A DNA stretch of 17,057 nucleotides from an uncultured Clostridia bacterium (lineage in GTDB: Bacteria; Bacillota; Clostridia; UBA1381). Both the position numbers and the translations under genes were made by a program. Shown here in pieces: positions 7,626 to 15,197 of this stretch (position 1 is its first letter; each line of letters opens with the position of its first letter). The stretch covers positions 1 through 17,057 of the forward strand of contig CAJTUY010000042.1 in the NCBI GenBank assembly GCA_910579415.1, read 5' to 3'. The notes below the pieces were generated by a model, which saw nothing but the letters and a program-made list of their open reading frames with translations, was not told the origin of the DNA and ran no database searches.

Positions 7626-8426
7626 TTAATTTACGGAGTATTTTTTATCTGATCGTCCTATTGTCACATTTGTCATATCATAATTATATGTGTTACCTCT
7701 TATGTAACCCCAACATGTGGTCTTAATACCTTTAAGTCCCGAAGGTTTAGCTGAACTGAATCCTGCGCCGGTAAGTGAACCTATAACCGTATTTGAGCTT
7801 ATATCTGTAATTGTTGCGTTATATTCCTCAAGATTTATATCAAGCGTAACCCTTACCTTATACCACTTATCAGCATCAAGCTTTGCAAGTGTAGAGCTTC
7901 TTGCTCCGTCACTTGCTATAACACCGTCAAGACCGAAGCGAAGTGTCAAAGCAACATCAGTTGCGGCATTAAATCCACCGCTTGTCGGGTCTTCAAACCA
8001 ACCCATCATAAAATTAAAGTTCTGAGTATCCGGCTTTAAGCGTATATCAAACTCTGTTATGCCGTAAGGTCCCATCTGGTTTGCAGGGGTAAGATTTCTG
8101 TTGTAAATATAACATGAACCCGCGCCGTCTCCTGAACCTGTTTTATCACTGTTTGAATAGAAATTACAATAGTTTACCTTTCTTTGTTCATCATACATAA
8201 AAGTCTGATAGCGTACGCTTGCGCTTCCCTTAGAAAGCCAGGGACTTCCGTCAAGAATAATACCAAGACCATGATAACCCGTACCCTTAGCGCCGCCGAT
8301 TGCAACGTCATTAAAGTCCGAGCGGTTTACATATGTAACGCCTTCTTCCGCGCTTGCCAACATAGGAATTGCCAATGCCTGAACTGCCAGTATACCTGCG
8401 GCTATAAGTGAAATTACTTTTTTCAT
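7626..8426 (-). CDS. Secreted concanavalin/laminin-G-like protein
   Basis: A 266-residue exported protein with a signal peptide (MKKVISLIAAGILAVQALAI, then PMLASA; cleavage likely after residue 26). The mature part looks like one beta-sandwich domain of the concanavalin A-like lectin/laminin G type: GITEFDIRLKP (122-132), the strand pattern WYKVRVTLDINLEEYNATI (188-206) and a closing MTNVTIGR (251-258) are characteristic of such domains. Gut Clostridia often carry them in polysaccharide-binding or -degrading proteins; here there is no catalytic domain and no wall anchor, so a free or loosely bound glycan-binding protein is the best guess. Cys residues at 87, 105 and 238 are unusual in a secreted clostridial protein. 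A TTG two codons upstream (8432) is possible, but GGGAGAG is 7 nt from the ATG at 8426. The promoter region shows no clear -35/-10 pair. Confidence 0.75.
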   Translation of the reverse strand: MKKVISLIAAGILAVQALAIPMLASAEEGVTYVNRSDFNDVAIGGAKGTGYHGLGIILDGSPWLSKGSASVRYQTFMYDEQRKVNYCNFYSNSDKTGSGDGAGSCYIYNRNLTPANQMGPYGITEFDIRLKPDTQNFNFMMGWFEDPTSGGFNAATDVALTLRFGLDGVIASDGARSSTLAKLDADKWYKVRVTLDINLEEYNATITDISSNTVIGSLTGAGFSSAKPSGLKGIKTTCWGYIRGNTYNYDMTNVTIGRSDKKYSVN

Positions 8427-8593
8427 AATCAATCTCTCCCTTTCGCTTATATATCATATTACATACATTTTATCGTGTTTTGCACAAAAAATAAATACAA
8501 AAAGCAGATAAAAATGTTCAAAAAAACGTAAAAGAGAATTTTAGGGAAATGATTTGATAGTAAGAACTTATTCCCATAAACAAATACGAGCAA

Positions 8594-8626
8594 GGATAGA
8601 AACAGGGAGTGCCAAAACACTCCCTG
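8594..8626 (-). terminator. Terminator of the amino acid transporter operon
   Basis: A perfect 9-bp inverted repeat CAGGGAGTG/CACTCCCTG (8603-8611 and 8618-8626) with a 6-nt loop, 4 nt after the permease stop codon. The tract after it (TTTCTATCC) is poor in U, so termination may be incomplete. Confidence 0.65.
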
Positions 8627-8630
8627 AAAA

Positions 8631-9356
8631 TTATTTTACACCCTGTTCTGAAATAGAAAGACGTTTTTCTATATAATTGAATATTACCGTAAGCACCAAT
8701 GTGATTACAAGATAGAACAGCGCCGCCACAAGAAGAGGTGATATTTTCATATCCCTGTTTACTGCTCTCTGCGATGCTTTTAAAAGGTCAATAAGAGATA
8801 TTGACGACGCAAGAGCTGTATCCTTTACCAAAACTATTGTTTCATTTGCAATCGGCGGAATTACCGTTCTTATCATCTGCGGAACCACAACATACCGCAT
8901 TGTCTGTATGCCAGTAAGCCCGAGCGCTTTTGACGCTTCGTACTGTCCTTTGTTCACACCGATGATACCGCCGCGAAATATTTCCGCAAAATATGCGCTG
9001 TAATTAAGCGCAAACGCTACCACCGAAGCGGCAAACGGAGCAAGTGCAAAGCTTTCGCCGTTACTCAATTTTATCATTGCCGCTCCGAAGTAAAAGAAAA
9101 ACAGCTGAAGCATCAGCGGCGTGCCGCGAAATACAAGCAGGTACAAATTAACCACAAGCCGTATCGGAAACTTTATAAACCATTTCACCACAAAATTATC
9201 CGTCTGCTTTTTTGATGCCGCCTCATTGAGAAGCGATACCAAAAGTCCGAGCGGAAGTGAAAGTACAAGCGTTACCGCAAACAGCTTAACCGTTATTTTT
9301 AATCCCTCAAGCAGTTGGGGCATTATCTGAATTATGTATTCAATATGTTCCTGCAT
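8631..9356 (-). CDS. Polar amino acid ABC transporter permease (HisM family)
   Basis: Membrane subunit of an ABC importer for polar amino acids. The 241-residue protein has hydrophobic segments at about 20-43, 66-95, 105-125 and 205-227, the FRGTPLMLQLFFFYFG stretch (77-91) and the EAA loop EASKALGLTG (140-149) that docks to the ATPase; all are typical of the HisM/GlnP family. A ribosome binding site CGGAGAA precedes the ATG. It follows the binding-protein gene by 23 bp and ends the operon at a hairpin. The ATP-binding subunit that must drive the importer is absent from this operon and from the window. The substrate cannot be told from sequence alone. Confidence 0.92.
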   Translation of the reverse strand: MQEHIEYIIQIMPQLLEGLKITVKLFAVTLVLSLPLGLLVSLLNEAASKKQTDNFVVKWFIKFPIRLVVNLYLLVFRGTPLMLQLFFFYFGAAMIKLSNGESFALAPFAASVVAFALNYSAYFAEIFRGGIIGVNKGQYEASKALGLTGIQTMRYVVVPQMIRTVIPPIANETIVLVKDTALASSISLIDLLKASQRAVNRDMKISPLLVAALFYLVITLVLTVIFNYIEKRLSISEQGVK

Positions 9357-9379
9357 CTGTTTTCTCCGTAAATACCAAA

Positions 9380-10207
9380 TTATTTAACGAGGTCTTCACC
9401 AAACCATTTCTTTGAAATCTCAGAAGTGGTACCATCTGCCTTACATTCATCCAAAGCCTTGTTTACAGCTTCCATAAACTTATAATCGCCAAGTCTTCCG
9501 CCTACGCCATAATCTTCTTCATCAAAACCTTCCTCAAGAACTACAAACTTATCTGTCATGTTTTCCTTCTGAAGGTAGTATCTTACGAAAATCTCATCAA
9601 TTACAGCCGCGTCTGCTCTGCCTGCGTCAACCTCCATAAGCACCTGTGAATTTTCCTTGAAACGCGAGATATTCTCGTCGCCGATTGACTCATATGTAGC
9701 AGCGTCTGCTTTAACGGCATCCTCTGATGTAGAACCATCCTGAAGCGCAATCTTCTTTCCTGCAAGGTCTGCCTTTGTCTTTATATCAGAACCTGCCTTT
9801 ACTATAACCGACTGTTTTGTTGAAAGATAAGGATTTGAGAACAGAACCTCCTGACGTCTTTCATCCGAAATCGAAAAACCGTTCCAGATAACGTCAATCT
9901 TACCTGTTGAAAGTTCCATAGCCTTTGCATCCCAGTCGATAGGCTTAACTTCTACTTTTACACCCATTTTTTCGGCAACTGCGTTTGCAAGGTCAATATC
10001 AAAGCCTACAATAGTTCCGTCATCCTGAGTAAAGCCCATAGGCGCAAAGTCTGCATCAAGACCAAGCGTGAAGTAACCCTGTTCCTGTATCTTTACAAGC
10101 GAGTTATCCTCTTTAGGCTCATCTGACTTCTTCTCTCCGCAGCCTGCAAGCGCTGATACAGCCAGCACAGCGGAAAGCGCAAATGTTGTTATTTTTTTGA
10201 TGTTCAT
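9380..10207 (-). CDS. Amino acid ABC transporter substrate-binding lipoprotein
   Basis: Captures an extracellular amino acid for the permease encoded next to it. The 275-residue protein begins with a lipoprotein signal peptide and lipobox SALAGC (18-23), so Cys23 should be lipidated and anchored to the membrane. The body is a family 3 solute-binding fold: GYFTLGLDADFAPMGF (44-59), GFDIDLANAVAEKMG (68-82), GFSISDERRQEVLFS (110-124, with the likely ligand carboxylate-binding Arg), ALQDGSTSED (154-163) and DAAVIDE (199-205). The usual YGIGFRKGD motif near the C-terminus is here YGVGGRLGD (233-241), a modest deviation. Start supported by AAAGGAG 8 nt upstream of ATG. First gene of a two-gene operon with its own promoter. 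Confidence 0.93.
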   Translation of the reverse strand: MNIKKITTFALSAVLAVSALAGCGEKKSDEPKEDNSLVKIQEQGYFTLGLDADFAPMGFTQDDGTIVGFDIDLANAVAEKMGVKVEVKPIDWDAKAMELSTGKIDVIWNGFSISDERRQEVLFSNPYLSTKQSVIVKAGSDIKTKADLAGKKIALQDGSTSEDAVKADAATYESIGDENISRFKENSQVLMEVDAGRADAAVIDEIFVRYYLQKENMTDKFVVLEEGFDEEDYGVGGRLGDYKFMEAVNKALDECKADGTTSEISKKWFGEDLVK

Positions 10208-10223
10208 AGTATTTTCTCCTTTT

Positions 10224-10241
10224 AATATAGATTTCTATATT
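10224..10241. repeat. Operator-like inverted repeat next to the transporter promoter
   Basis: AATATAG-ATTT-CTATATT is a perfect 7-bp inverted repeat that begins immediately after the -10 box and covers the predicted transcription start. This position suits a repressor operator, although the sequence is AT-rich and could occur by chance. Confidence 0.45.
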
Positions 10242-10270
10242 ATTATACTGTATCAAGCTAAATTAGTAAA
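10242..10270 (-). promoter_or_regulatory. Sigma-A-type promoter of the amino acid transporter operon
   Basis: Minus-strand TTTACT (10265-10270) and TATAAT (10242-10247) are 17 bp apart, about 35 bp upstream of the binding-protein start codon. Confidence 0.7.
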
Positions 10271-10300
10271 GTGTTTTTTTGAAAATTGTATATTTTGTAT

Positions 10301-10335
10301 AAATACAAAAACAGACTGCCAACGCAGTCTGTTTT
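10301..10335 (-). terminator. Intrinsic terminator of the ileS-btuR operon
   Basis: ACAGACTGC and GCAGTCTGT (10311-10319 and 10324-10332) form a 9-bp stem, extended by A-T pairs to 12 bp, with a 4-nt loop; the minus-strand transcript continues with TTTTTGTATTT. It lies directly after the btuR stop codon. Confidence 0.88.
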
Positions 10336-10337
10336 CT

Positions 10338-10838
10338 TTAATACTCAATTCCTTCGCGCGCTTCAATGCCTCTGTCAAACGGATGCTTAATTTTTTTTAT
10401 CTCCGACACATAATCTGCCATGCCCGTAAAATAACTGTCAGGGTCGCGTCCCGTAAGCACAAGCTCGCATGTACATTCACATACAATCTGTTTTACAATC
10501 TTCCTGTCAAGCAAACCGTAATTATATGCTGCAAATATTTCATCTAAAACAATCATATCAAAATCATTGATATGTTCCTGCGCATATCTCAGATTTTCAT
10601 TATGGCAATTTATAATATCAGCCTTTTCACTGTCTGACATACTCCCGAAAAAACCGTATTCCCGGTCACAGCGCACAACTGTAATACCGCATTTTTCAAG
10701 CGGTTCTATCTCTCCTGAAAATCCGCCCTTCAAAAACTGCATAAAAAGCACATATTTTCCGTAGCCGCTCATACGGACGGCAAGACCTGCCGCAGCAGTG
10801 GTCTTTCCCTTGCCGTCTCCGCAGTAAATGTGTATCAT
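10338..10838 (-). CDS. btuR: Cob(I)yrinic acid a,c-diamide adenosyltransferase (CobO/BtuR/CobA type)
   Basis: Transfers the adenosyl group of ATP to cob(I)alamin or its precursors, making coenzyme B12 forms. The 166-residue protein has the family P-loop GDGKGKTTAAAG (7-18), a Walker B-like MIVLDE (95-100), LTGRDPDSYF (128-137) and the characteristic C-terminal KHPFDRGIEAREGIEY (151-166). It is shorter at the N-terminus than the E. coli enzyme (196 residues), as is common in Clostridia. The ATG overlaps the ileS TGA by 4 nt (ATGA), which indicates translational coupling; no own promoter, ribosome-binding leader or cobalamin riboswitch is visible, so expression should follow the isoleucine T-box upstream of ileS. 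No other B12 genes are in the window. Confidence 0.9.
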   Translation of the reverse strand: MIHIYCGDGKGKTTAAAGLAVRMSGYGKYVLFMQFLKGGFSGEIEPLEKCGITVVRCDREYGFFGSMSDSEKADIINCHNENLRYAQEHINDFDMIVLDEIFAAYNYGLLDRKIVKQIVCECTCELVLTGRDPDSYFTGMADYVSEIKKIKHPFDRGIEAREGIEY

Positions 10839-13800
10839 ACTTTTTTAACACCGAGCGTAACCGCTTCGCCGTTAATATTCCATTCTTTTGTATTTCCGTC
10901 TGCCTTTGCGGTATCAATTTCATCTGCAAGCGTTTCATCCTTAATTTCTGCTTCATTCTTTGCAACATATTCTGCTATTTTTGTATTGCCCTCACAGCTG
11001 ACCTTGATATGGTCCATAACCTCGAAGCCCGATTCCTTACGCATTGTCTGAATTTTGGAAATTATTTCGCGTACAAAACCTTCTTCAATAAGTTCATCAG
11101 ACAGATTTGTATCAAGCACAACGGTAATACCATAATCGGAATTCGACTCAAAACCCTCTGTCTGTGCTGTTTCAATAAGCAAATCTTCCTCAGTGAGCGC
11201 TTCCTCATTTCCGTCTACCGTAATTTTCAGCATACCTGTTTCCTTCAGTTCTGACATAGCCTTATTGCCGTCAATATTCATAAGCAGTTCGCGTACAGTG
11301 TTAATATTTTTTCCGAAACGTCTGCCGAGAGTCTTTAACTGCGGCTTAAAGCTGTAAGATGTAAAACCTGAAACCTCATCGGTAAACTCAACGTCCTTCA
11401 CATTAAGCTCCTCCTCGATTATTTCCTTATAGAAATCCGTAAGTTCAGACGGTGCTTTTACATACATTTTGCCTATCGGCTGACGGTTCTTAATATTTGC
11501 CGTATTTCTGCAAGCGCGTCCCAACACCACTATCGACAAGACTTCCTCCATATCCTTTTCAAGCTGACTGTCGATAAACTTATCTTCATATTTCGGGAAA
11601 TCACACAGATGAATACTTTCAGGCGCGTTCTTATCAATACTTCTTACAAGATTCTGGTAAATATCCTCCGTCATAAACGGTATCATAGGTGCTGCCGCCT
11701 TACACAGAGTTACAAGCGCGGTGTACAGCGTCATATATGCGTTAATCTTATCCTGCGGCATATCCTTGACCCAAAAACGTGTTCTTGAACGGCGTACATA
11801 CCAGTTTGACAGCTCGTCTACAAAATCATCAAGCGCGCGCGCCGTTTCCGTAATTTTATAGTTCGCCAGATTTTCATCAACTGTCTTTACAAGCGTATTC
11901 AGTTTTGACAGTACCCACTTATCCATTACAGACAGCTTGTCATATTCAAGCTTATACTGTGTAGCGTCAAAATTATCAATATTAGCATACAGCACAAAGA
12001 AAGCATACGTATTCCACAGCGTACCCATAAATTTACGCTGACCCTCCGATACAGCGCCGTCATGGAAGCGGTTCGGAAGCCACGGCGCGCTGTTTGAATA
12101 GAAATACCAGCGTATAGCGTCTGCGCCGTGCTTTTCTAGCGCGTCAAACGGGTCAACCGCGTTGCCCTTTGACTTTGACATCTTCTGACCGTTTTCGTCC
12201 TGTACGTGACCCAGTACAATAACATTTTTATACGGCGCTTTATTAAATATAAGCGTCGATTCTGCAAGCAGTGAATAGAACCAGCCTCTTGTCTGGTCAA
12301 CCGCCTCACTGATAAAGTCCGCAGGAAAGTTCTCTTCGAATATATCCTTATTTTCAAACGGATAATGCCACTGGGCAAACGGCATTGCACCCGAATCAAA
12401 CCAACAGTCAATAACTTCCGGAACACGATGCATTTCCTTACCGCATTCAGGACATTTTATAGTTACCGCATCAATAAACGGTCGGTGAAGCTCAATATCG
12501 TCAGGACAGTTGGAGGACATTGACTTGAGTTCCTCAATAGAACCTATTGAATGTCTGTGACCGCATTCACATTCCCAGATGTTAAGCGGTGTACCCCAGT
12601 AACGGTTACGGCTGATACCCCAGTCCTGAACGTTTTCAAGCCATGCACCAAAACGACCTTCGCCTATGGTTTTCGGTATCCAGTTAATTGTATTGTTATT
12701 TTTAATAAGGTCGTCTTTCACCTCTGTCATTTTAATGAACCATGTGTCACGCGCATAGTAGATAAGCGGCGTATCACATCTCCAGCAGAATGGATAGCTA
12801 TGCTCAAATTTTGGCGCGTTAAACAGAAGTCCGCGTTTGTCAAGGTCAATAAATACCTCTTTGTCCGCGTCCTTACAGAACGTGCCTGCCCACGGTGTTT
12901 CCTTTGTCATTTCACCCTTACCGTCAACAAGCTGCACAAACGGCAAATCGTATTTTCTTCCTACGTTAGCGTCGTCTTCACCAAAAGCTGGAGCAATATG
13001 AACAATACCTGTACCGTCTGTAAGCGTTACATAGTTGTCGCAGGTTACAAAGTAGCATTTTTTATCAGGCTTTGCAAAATCAAAAAGCGGTGTATATTCC
13101 TTATATTCAAGGTCTGTACCTGTATACTTTTCAATAACTTCGTATTCACCCTCTATGTTCTTTTCAACCAAAGCTTCAGCCAGAATATATTTTTCATCGC
13201 CCACTTTGATTTTTACATACGCTTCATTCGGGTTCACGCAAAGAGCGACATTGGAAGGAAGCGTCCATGGCGTAGTTGTCCATGCAAGGAAATAGGTGTT
13301 TTCCTCGCCCTTAACCGCAAATTTAGCGGTTGCCGAGCGTTCCTTTACGTCCTTATAGCCCTGTGCAACCTCATGCGAGGACAGCGGTGTACCGCAACGC
13401 GGGCAATACGGAACAATTTTATGACCCTTGTAAAGAAGTCCTTTTTCCCAAATCTGCTTTAAAGCCCACCACTCGGACTCTATAAAATTATTGTCGTATG
13501 TTACATACGGGTCGTCCATATCAGCCCAAAAACCGACAGTGCCTGAGAAATCCTCCCACATACCCTTGTATTTCCATACGCTTTCCTTACATTCCTTAAT
13601 AAACGGTTCAAGACCGTATTCCTCAATCTGTTCCTTGCCGTCAAGACCGAGCTTCTTTTCAACCTCTAGCTCAACGGGCAGTCCGTGAGTGTCCCAGCCC
13701 GCCTTACGAAGAACCTTATAACCCTTCATAGTGCGGTAACGCGGTATCATATCTTTTATAACACGCGTAAGCACATGACCGATATGAGGCTTGCCGTTCG

Positions 13801-13948
13801 CGGTAGGCGGACCGTCGTAGAATGTGTAAACTTCGCCTTTTTGTCTTTCGTCGATACTCTTTTGGAATATGTTGTTGTCGTTCCAGAATTTCTCGATTTG
13901 TTTTTCTCTTTCCACAAAATTCAAGTTTGTTGAAACTTTTTTGTACAT
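10835..13948 (-). CDS. ileS: Isoleucyl-tRNA synthetase, eukaryote-like (type 2) form
   Basis: Charges tRNA-Ile with isoleucine and edits misactivated valine; cytoplasmic class I synthetase. Counted from the ATG at 13948 it has 1037 residues, with HIGH (55-58), GWDTHGLPVE (84-93), the editing domain with WTTTPWTLPSN (223-233) and GTGIVHIAPAFGEDD (312-326), WFDSG (516-520) and KMSKS (589-593). Zinc-type pairs CPRC (182-185), CWRC (388-391) and CPEC (499-502) are inside the body. The C-terminus lacks the CxxC zinc finger of the E. coli-type enzyme and GWDTHGLPVE replaces GWDCHGLPIE, so I assign the eukaryote/archaea-like type 2, which in other bacteria is less sensitive to mupirocin. The open frame runs 72 codons further upstream, but that part is the T-box leader; AAAGGACG lies 9 nt from the chosen ATG. 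Confidence 0.96.
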   Translation of the reverse strand: MYKKVSTNLNFVEREKQIEKFWNDNNIFQKSIDERQKGEVYTFYDGPPTANGKPHIGHVLTRVIKDMIPRYRTMKGYKVLRKAGWDTHGLPVELEVEKKLGLDGKEQIEEYGLEPFIKECKESVWKYKGMWEDFSGTVGFWADMDDPYVTYDNNFIESEWWALKQIWEKGLLYKGHKIVPYCPRCGTPLSSHEVAQGYKDVKERSATAKFAVKGEENTYFLAWTTTPWTLPSNVALCVNPNEAYVKIKVGDEKYILAEALVEKNIEGEYEVIEKYTGTDLEYKEYTPLFDFAKPDKKCYFVTCDNYVTLTDGTGIVHIAPAFGEDDANVGRKYDLPFVQLVDGKGEMTKETPWAGTFCKDADKEVFIDLDKRGLLFNAPKFEHSYPFCWRCDTPLIYYARDTWFIKMTEVKDDLIKNNNTINWIPKTIGEGRFGAWLENVQDWGISRNRYWGTPLNIWECECGHRHSIGSIEELKSMSSNCPDDIELHRPFIDAVTIKCPECGKEMHRVPEVIDCWFDSGAMPFAQWHYPFENKDIFEENFPADFISEAVDQTRGWFYSLLAESTLIFNKAPYKNVIVLGHVQDENGQKMSKSKGNAVDPFDALEKHGADAIRWYFYSNSAPWLPNRFHDGAVSEGQRKFMGTLWNTYAFFVLYANIDNFDATQYKLEYDKLSVMDKWVLSKLNTLVKTVDENLANYKITETARALDDFVDELSNWYVRRSRTRFWVKDMPQDKINAYMTLYTALVTLCKAAAPMIPFMTEDIYQNLVRSIDKNAPESIHLCDFPKYEDKFIDSQLEKDMEEVLSIVVLGRACRNTANIKNRQPIGKMYVKAPSELTDFYKEIIEEELNVKDVEFTDEVSGFTSYSFKPQLKTLGRRFGKNINTVRELLMNIDGNKAMSELKETGMLKITVDGNEEALTEEDLLIETAQTEGFESNSDYGITVVLDTNLSDELIEEGFVREIISKIQTMRKESGFEVMDHIKVSCEGNTKIAEYVAKNEAEIKDETLADEIDTAKADGNTKEWNINGEAVTLGVKKV

Positions 13949-13976
13949 GCTGTATCGTCCTTTCATAAAAATAGTT

Positions 13977-14010
13977 AAAAAAATCGTCTTGCTGAAATAC
14001 AACAAGACGA
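13977..14010 (-). terminator. T-box attenuator (regulated terminator) of ileS
   Basis: TCGTCTTGTTG and CAGCAAGACGA (minus strand; 14000-14010 and 13984-13994) pair over 11 bp with one G-U, loop of 5 nt, followed by seven T (13977-13983), about 30 nt before the ileS start codon. The first five bases of the 5' arm also pair with GACGA at 14032-14036 to form the alternative antiterminator. Confidence 0.92.
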
Positions 14011-14220
14011 AATAAAGTTTCGCTATACCACTCGTCATACTAACATATGCGTTCCATGTTACGGTGGAAAACCGTCGCAGTCTAATAGGAGTAAATCCGT
14101 TCGGTGCGCAACTCGGAAGTGATGTTCCGTTTTGTTTAATCACCGCCATGCTCTCACCGTCCATGACTCGCTTTTGGCTTTCGACAAAACGTACTGTCTT
14201 CGTCTTAGTCTTTGTCTGTA
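13977..14220 (-). promoter_or_regulatory. T-box riboswitch, isoleucine-specific (AUC specifier)
   Basis: A leader RNA that reads the charging state of tRNA-Ile and opens ileS-btuR when the tRNA is uncharged. Stem I is recognisable: GAAG (14198-14201) pairs with CTTC (14116-14119), CGTTTTGT (14184-14191) with ACAAAACG (14128-14135), and between them the specifier loop has the conserved AGTA (14192-14195) facing GAACATCA, in which ATC (14121-14123) is the Ile codon. The distal part (GCGAGTC, GGTGAGAG) matches typical T-box apical motifs. The T-box core GAGTGGTATAGCG (14021-14033) is a variant of the GGGTGGNACCGCG consensus; TGGT (14027-14030) matches the ACCA end of tRNA-Ile. GACGA (14032-14036) pairs with TCGTC (14006-14010), the 5' arm of the terminator, giving mutually exclusive structures. 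The leader is about 270 nt long. Confidence 0.93.
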
Positions 14221-14226
14221 TATTTC

Positions 14227-14255
14227 ATTATAGTATAAAATAAATTGATTGTCAA
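14227..14255 (-). promoter_or_regulatory. Consensus sigma-A promoter of the ileS T-box operon
   Basis: A perfect TTGACA (14250-14255) and a perfect TATAAT (14227-14232) with a 17-bp spacer on the minus strand, the strongest promoter in the window. Its -35 lies only 9 bp after the fliB-like stop codon. Confidence 0.92.
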
Positions 14256-14263
14256 TATTTATT

Positions 14264-15143
14264 TTACATCATTTTTAGCAAAGCTGCCATATTCTCCTCA
14301 CTATATTCAACCTCTGCGGAATACATACGCGCCGTTTCGGTTAAGTCATCAATACTGCTACTTTTTCCGCTTAACAAACATATCATATATACCGCATGCA
14401 CCGCAAAGGCAATACGCTGATTTATGCTGCCGTCGTACAGACCGTCCGCAAGGTGTCGGTATAAAAAATAAATCAATAACTGTTCCGCAGCTGTTTCATG
14501 TTCCGTATATGGAATATCATCTGACGGCATCAGATTTTTTAGCTTGCAAGTCCATTCTGTATCTAAATGTTCTAAACCCAGATAAATTTCAACCCACTCT
14601 GCAGAGGTCTTTTTTTTGAAAGTTATTCCATATACTTTTAACATTTCTTGTACACGCTCCGTAATTGGTTTACTTCGGTTTTGCACAATATTAAATATCT
14701 GTTCCCTGAACGAGAAAAAGTTTTGCTCCTCATTATTGTCTGTAATGTTGTCCCCGTCATTTTCAAATTCCGTCAATTTTGTGATATGCTTATTCTTCAC
14801 TATTAACTCTGCCGCCGCTTCACAGCAAAGACCAATCCCCACTTCCGTCCTTGCAGAAAAAAAATTCCTGTATCGTGGATGGTCAGCGCAAATCTGACAC
14901 AGTTTATCCTTCCCAAGCTGTATAATAATATCACATAGATTGTCATTATTTAAAAATGGGCAGCGAATTTTCATCAGCAGTTATGTTATCAATGATACGA
15001 TATCCAAAATCTCCGCCAACAGTTTTGTAATATTCAAAAGAACTGCTGTCAACATCAATTTCCCAGCCGATACAGCAGCTATGCTTACAGTCCCCTGCTA
15101 TGCATACAAAATTTTTATAGTAATCCGGAGTTATGATTTTCAT
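14264..15143 (-). pseudogene. fliB: FliB-like lysine-N-methylase gene, frameshifted
   Basis: FliB enzymes methylate lysines of flagellin; homologues without nearby flagellar genes are common and their targets are unknown. Two minus-strand frames together make one protein. The first 65 codons (15143 to 14946) carry the N-terminal cysteine cluster CIAGDCKHSCCIGW (14-27), the second frame (readable from 14974) continues with RCPFLNNDNLC, then C-x2-C-x2-HPR and GLCCE, and ends with MYSAEVEYSEENM, all typical FliB features. The switch lies near 14960-14978 and needs a +1 shift, consistent with a one-base indel. The internal ATG at 14974 has no ribosome binding site, so separate translation is unlikely. 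The joined product would be about 295 residues, shorter than many relatives. AAGGAG precedes the first ATG. Either true decay or a sequence error; no flagellar genes are in view. Confidence 0.75.
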
Positions 15144-15168
15144 ATTTTTCTCCTTATCTCTTTATAAA

Positions 15169-15197
15169 ATTATATCATTAAATCCTTAAAAAATCAA
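15169..15197 (-). promoter_or_regulatory. Sigma-A-type promoter of the fliB-like gene
   Basis: Minus-strand TTGATT (15192-15197) and TATAAT (15169-15174) with a 17-bp spacer, about 26 bp upstream of the start codon. The promoter is intact although the gene is frameshifted. Confidence 0.65.

Noticed and set aside
10696..10968. A minus-strand 90-codon frame spanning the ileS-btuR junction
   Set aside because: It overlaps both real genes in another frame and its sequence is out-of-frame btuR and ileS.
12551..13462. A 303-codon open frame on the plus strand
   Set aside because: It lies fully antisense to the conserved body of ileS and its translation has no recognisable features; it is a shadow of the real gene.
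13949..14164. A 72-codon N-terminal extension of IleS in the same open frame
   Set aside because: It is the T-box leader read in frame. It contains the specifier, T-box core and attenuator terminator, and the ATG at 13948 has a good ribosome binding site and aligns with the normal IleS N-terminus.
14264..14974. The second part of the fliB-like gene as an independent 236-residue protein
   Set aside because: The internal ATG has no ribosome binding site, and the frame begins in the middle of the conserved cysteine-rich region, so it is the 3' half of a frameshifted gene.
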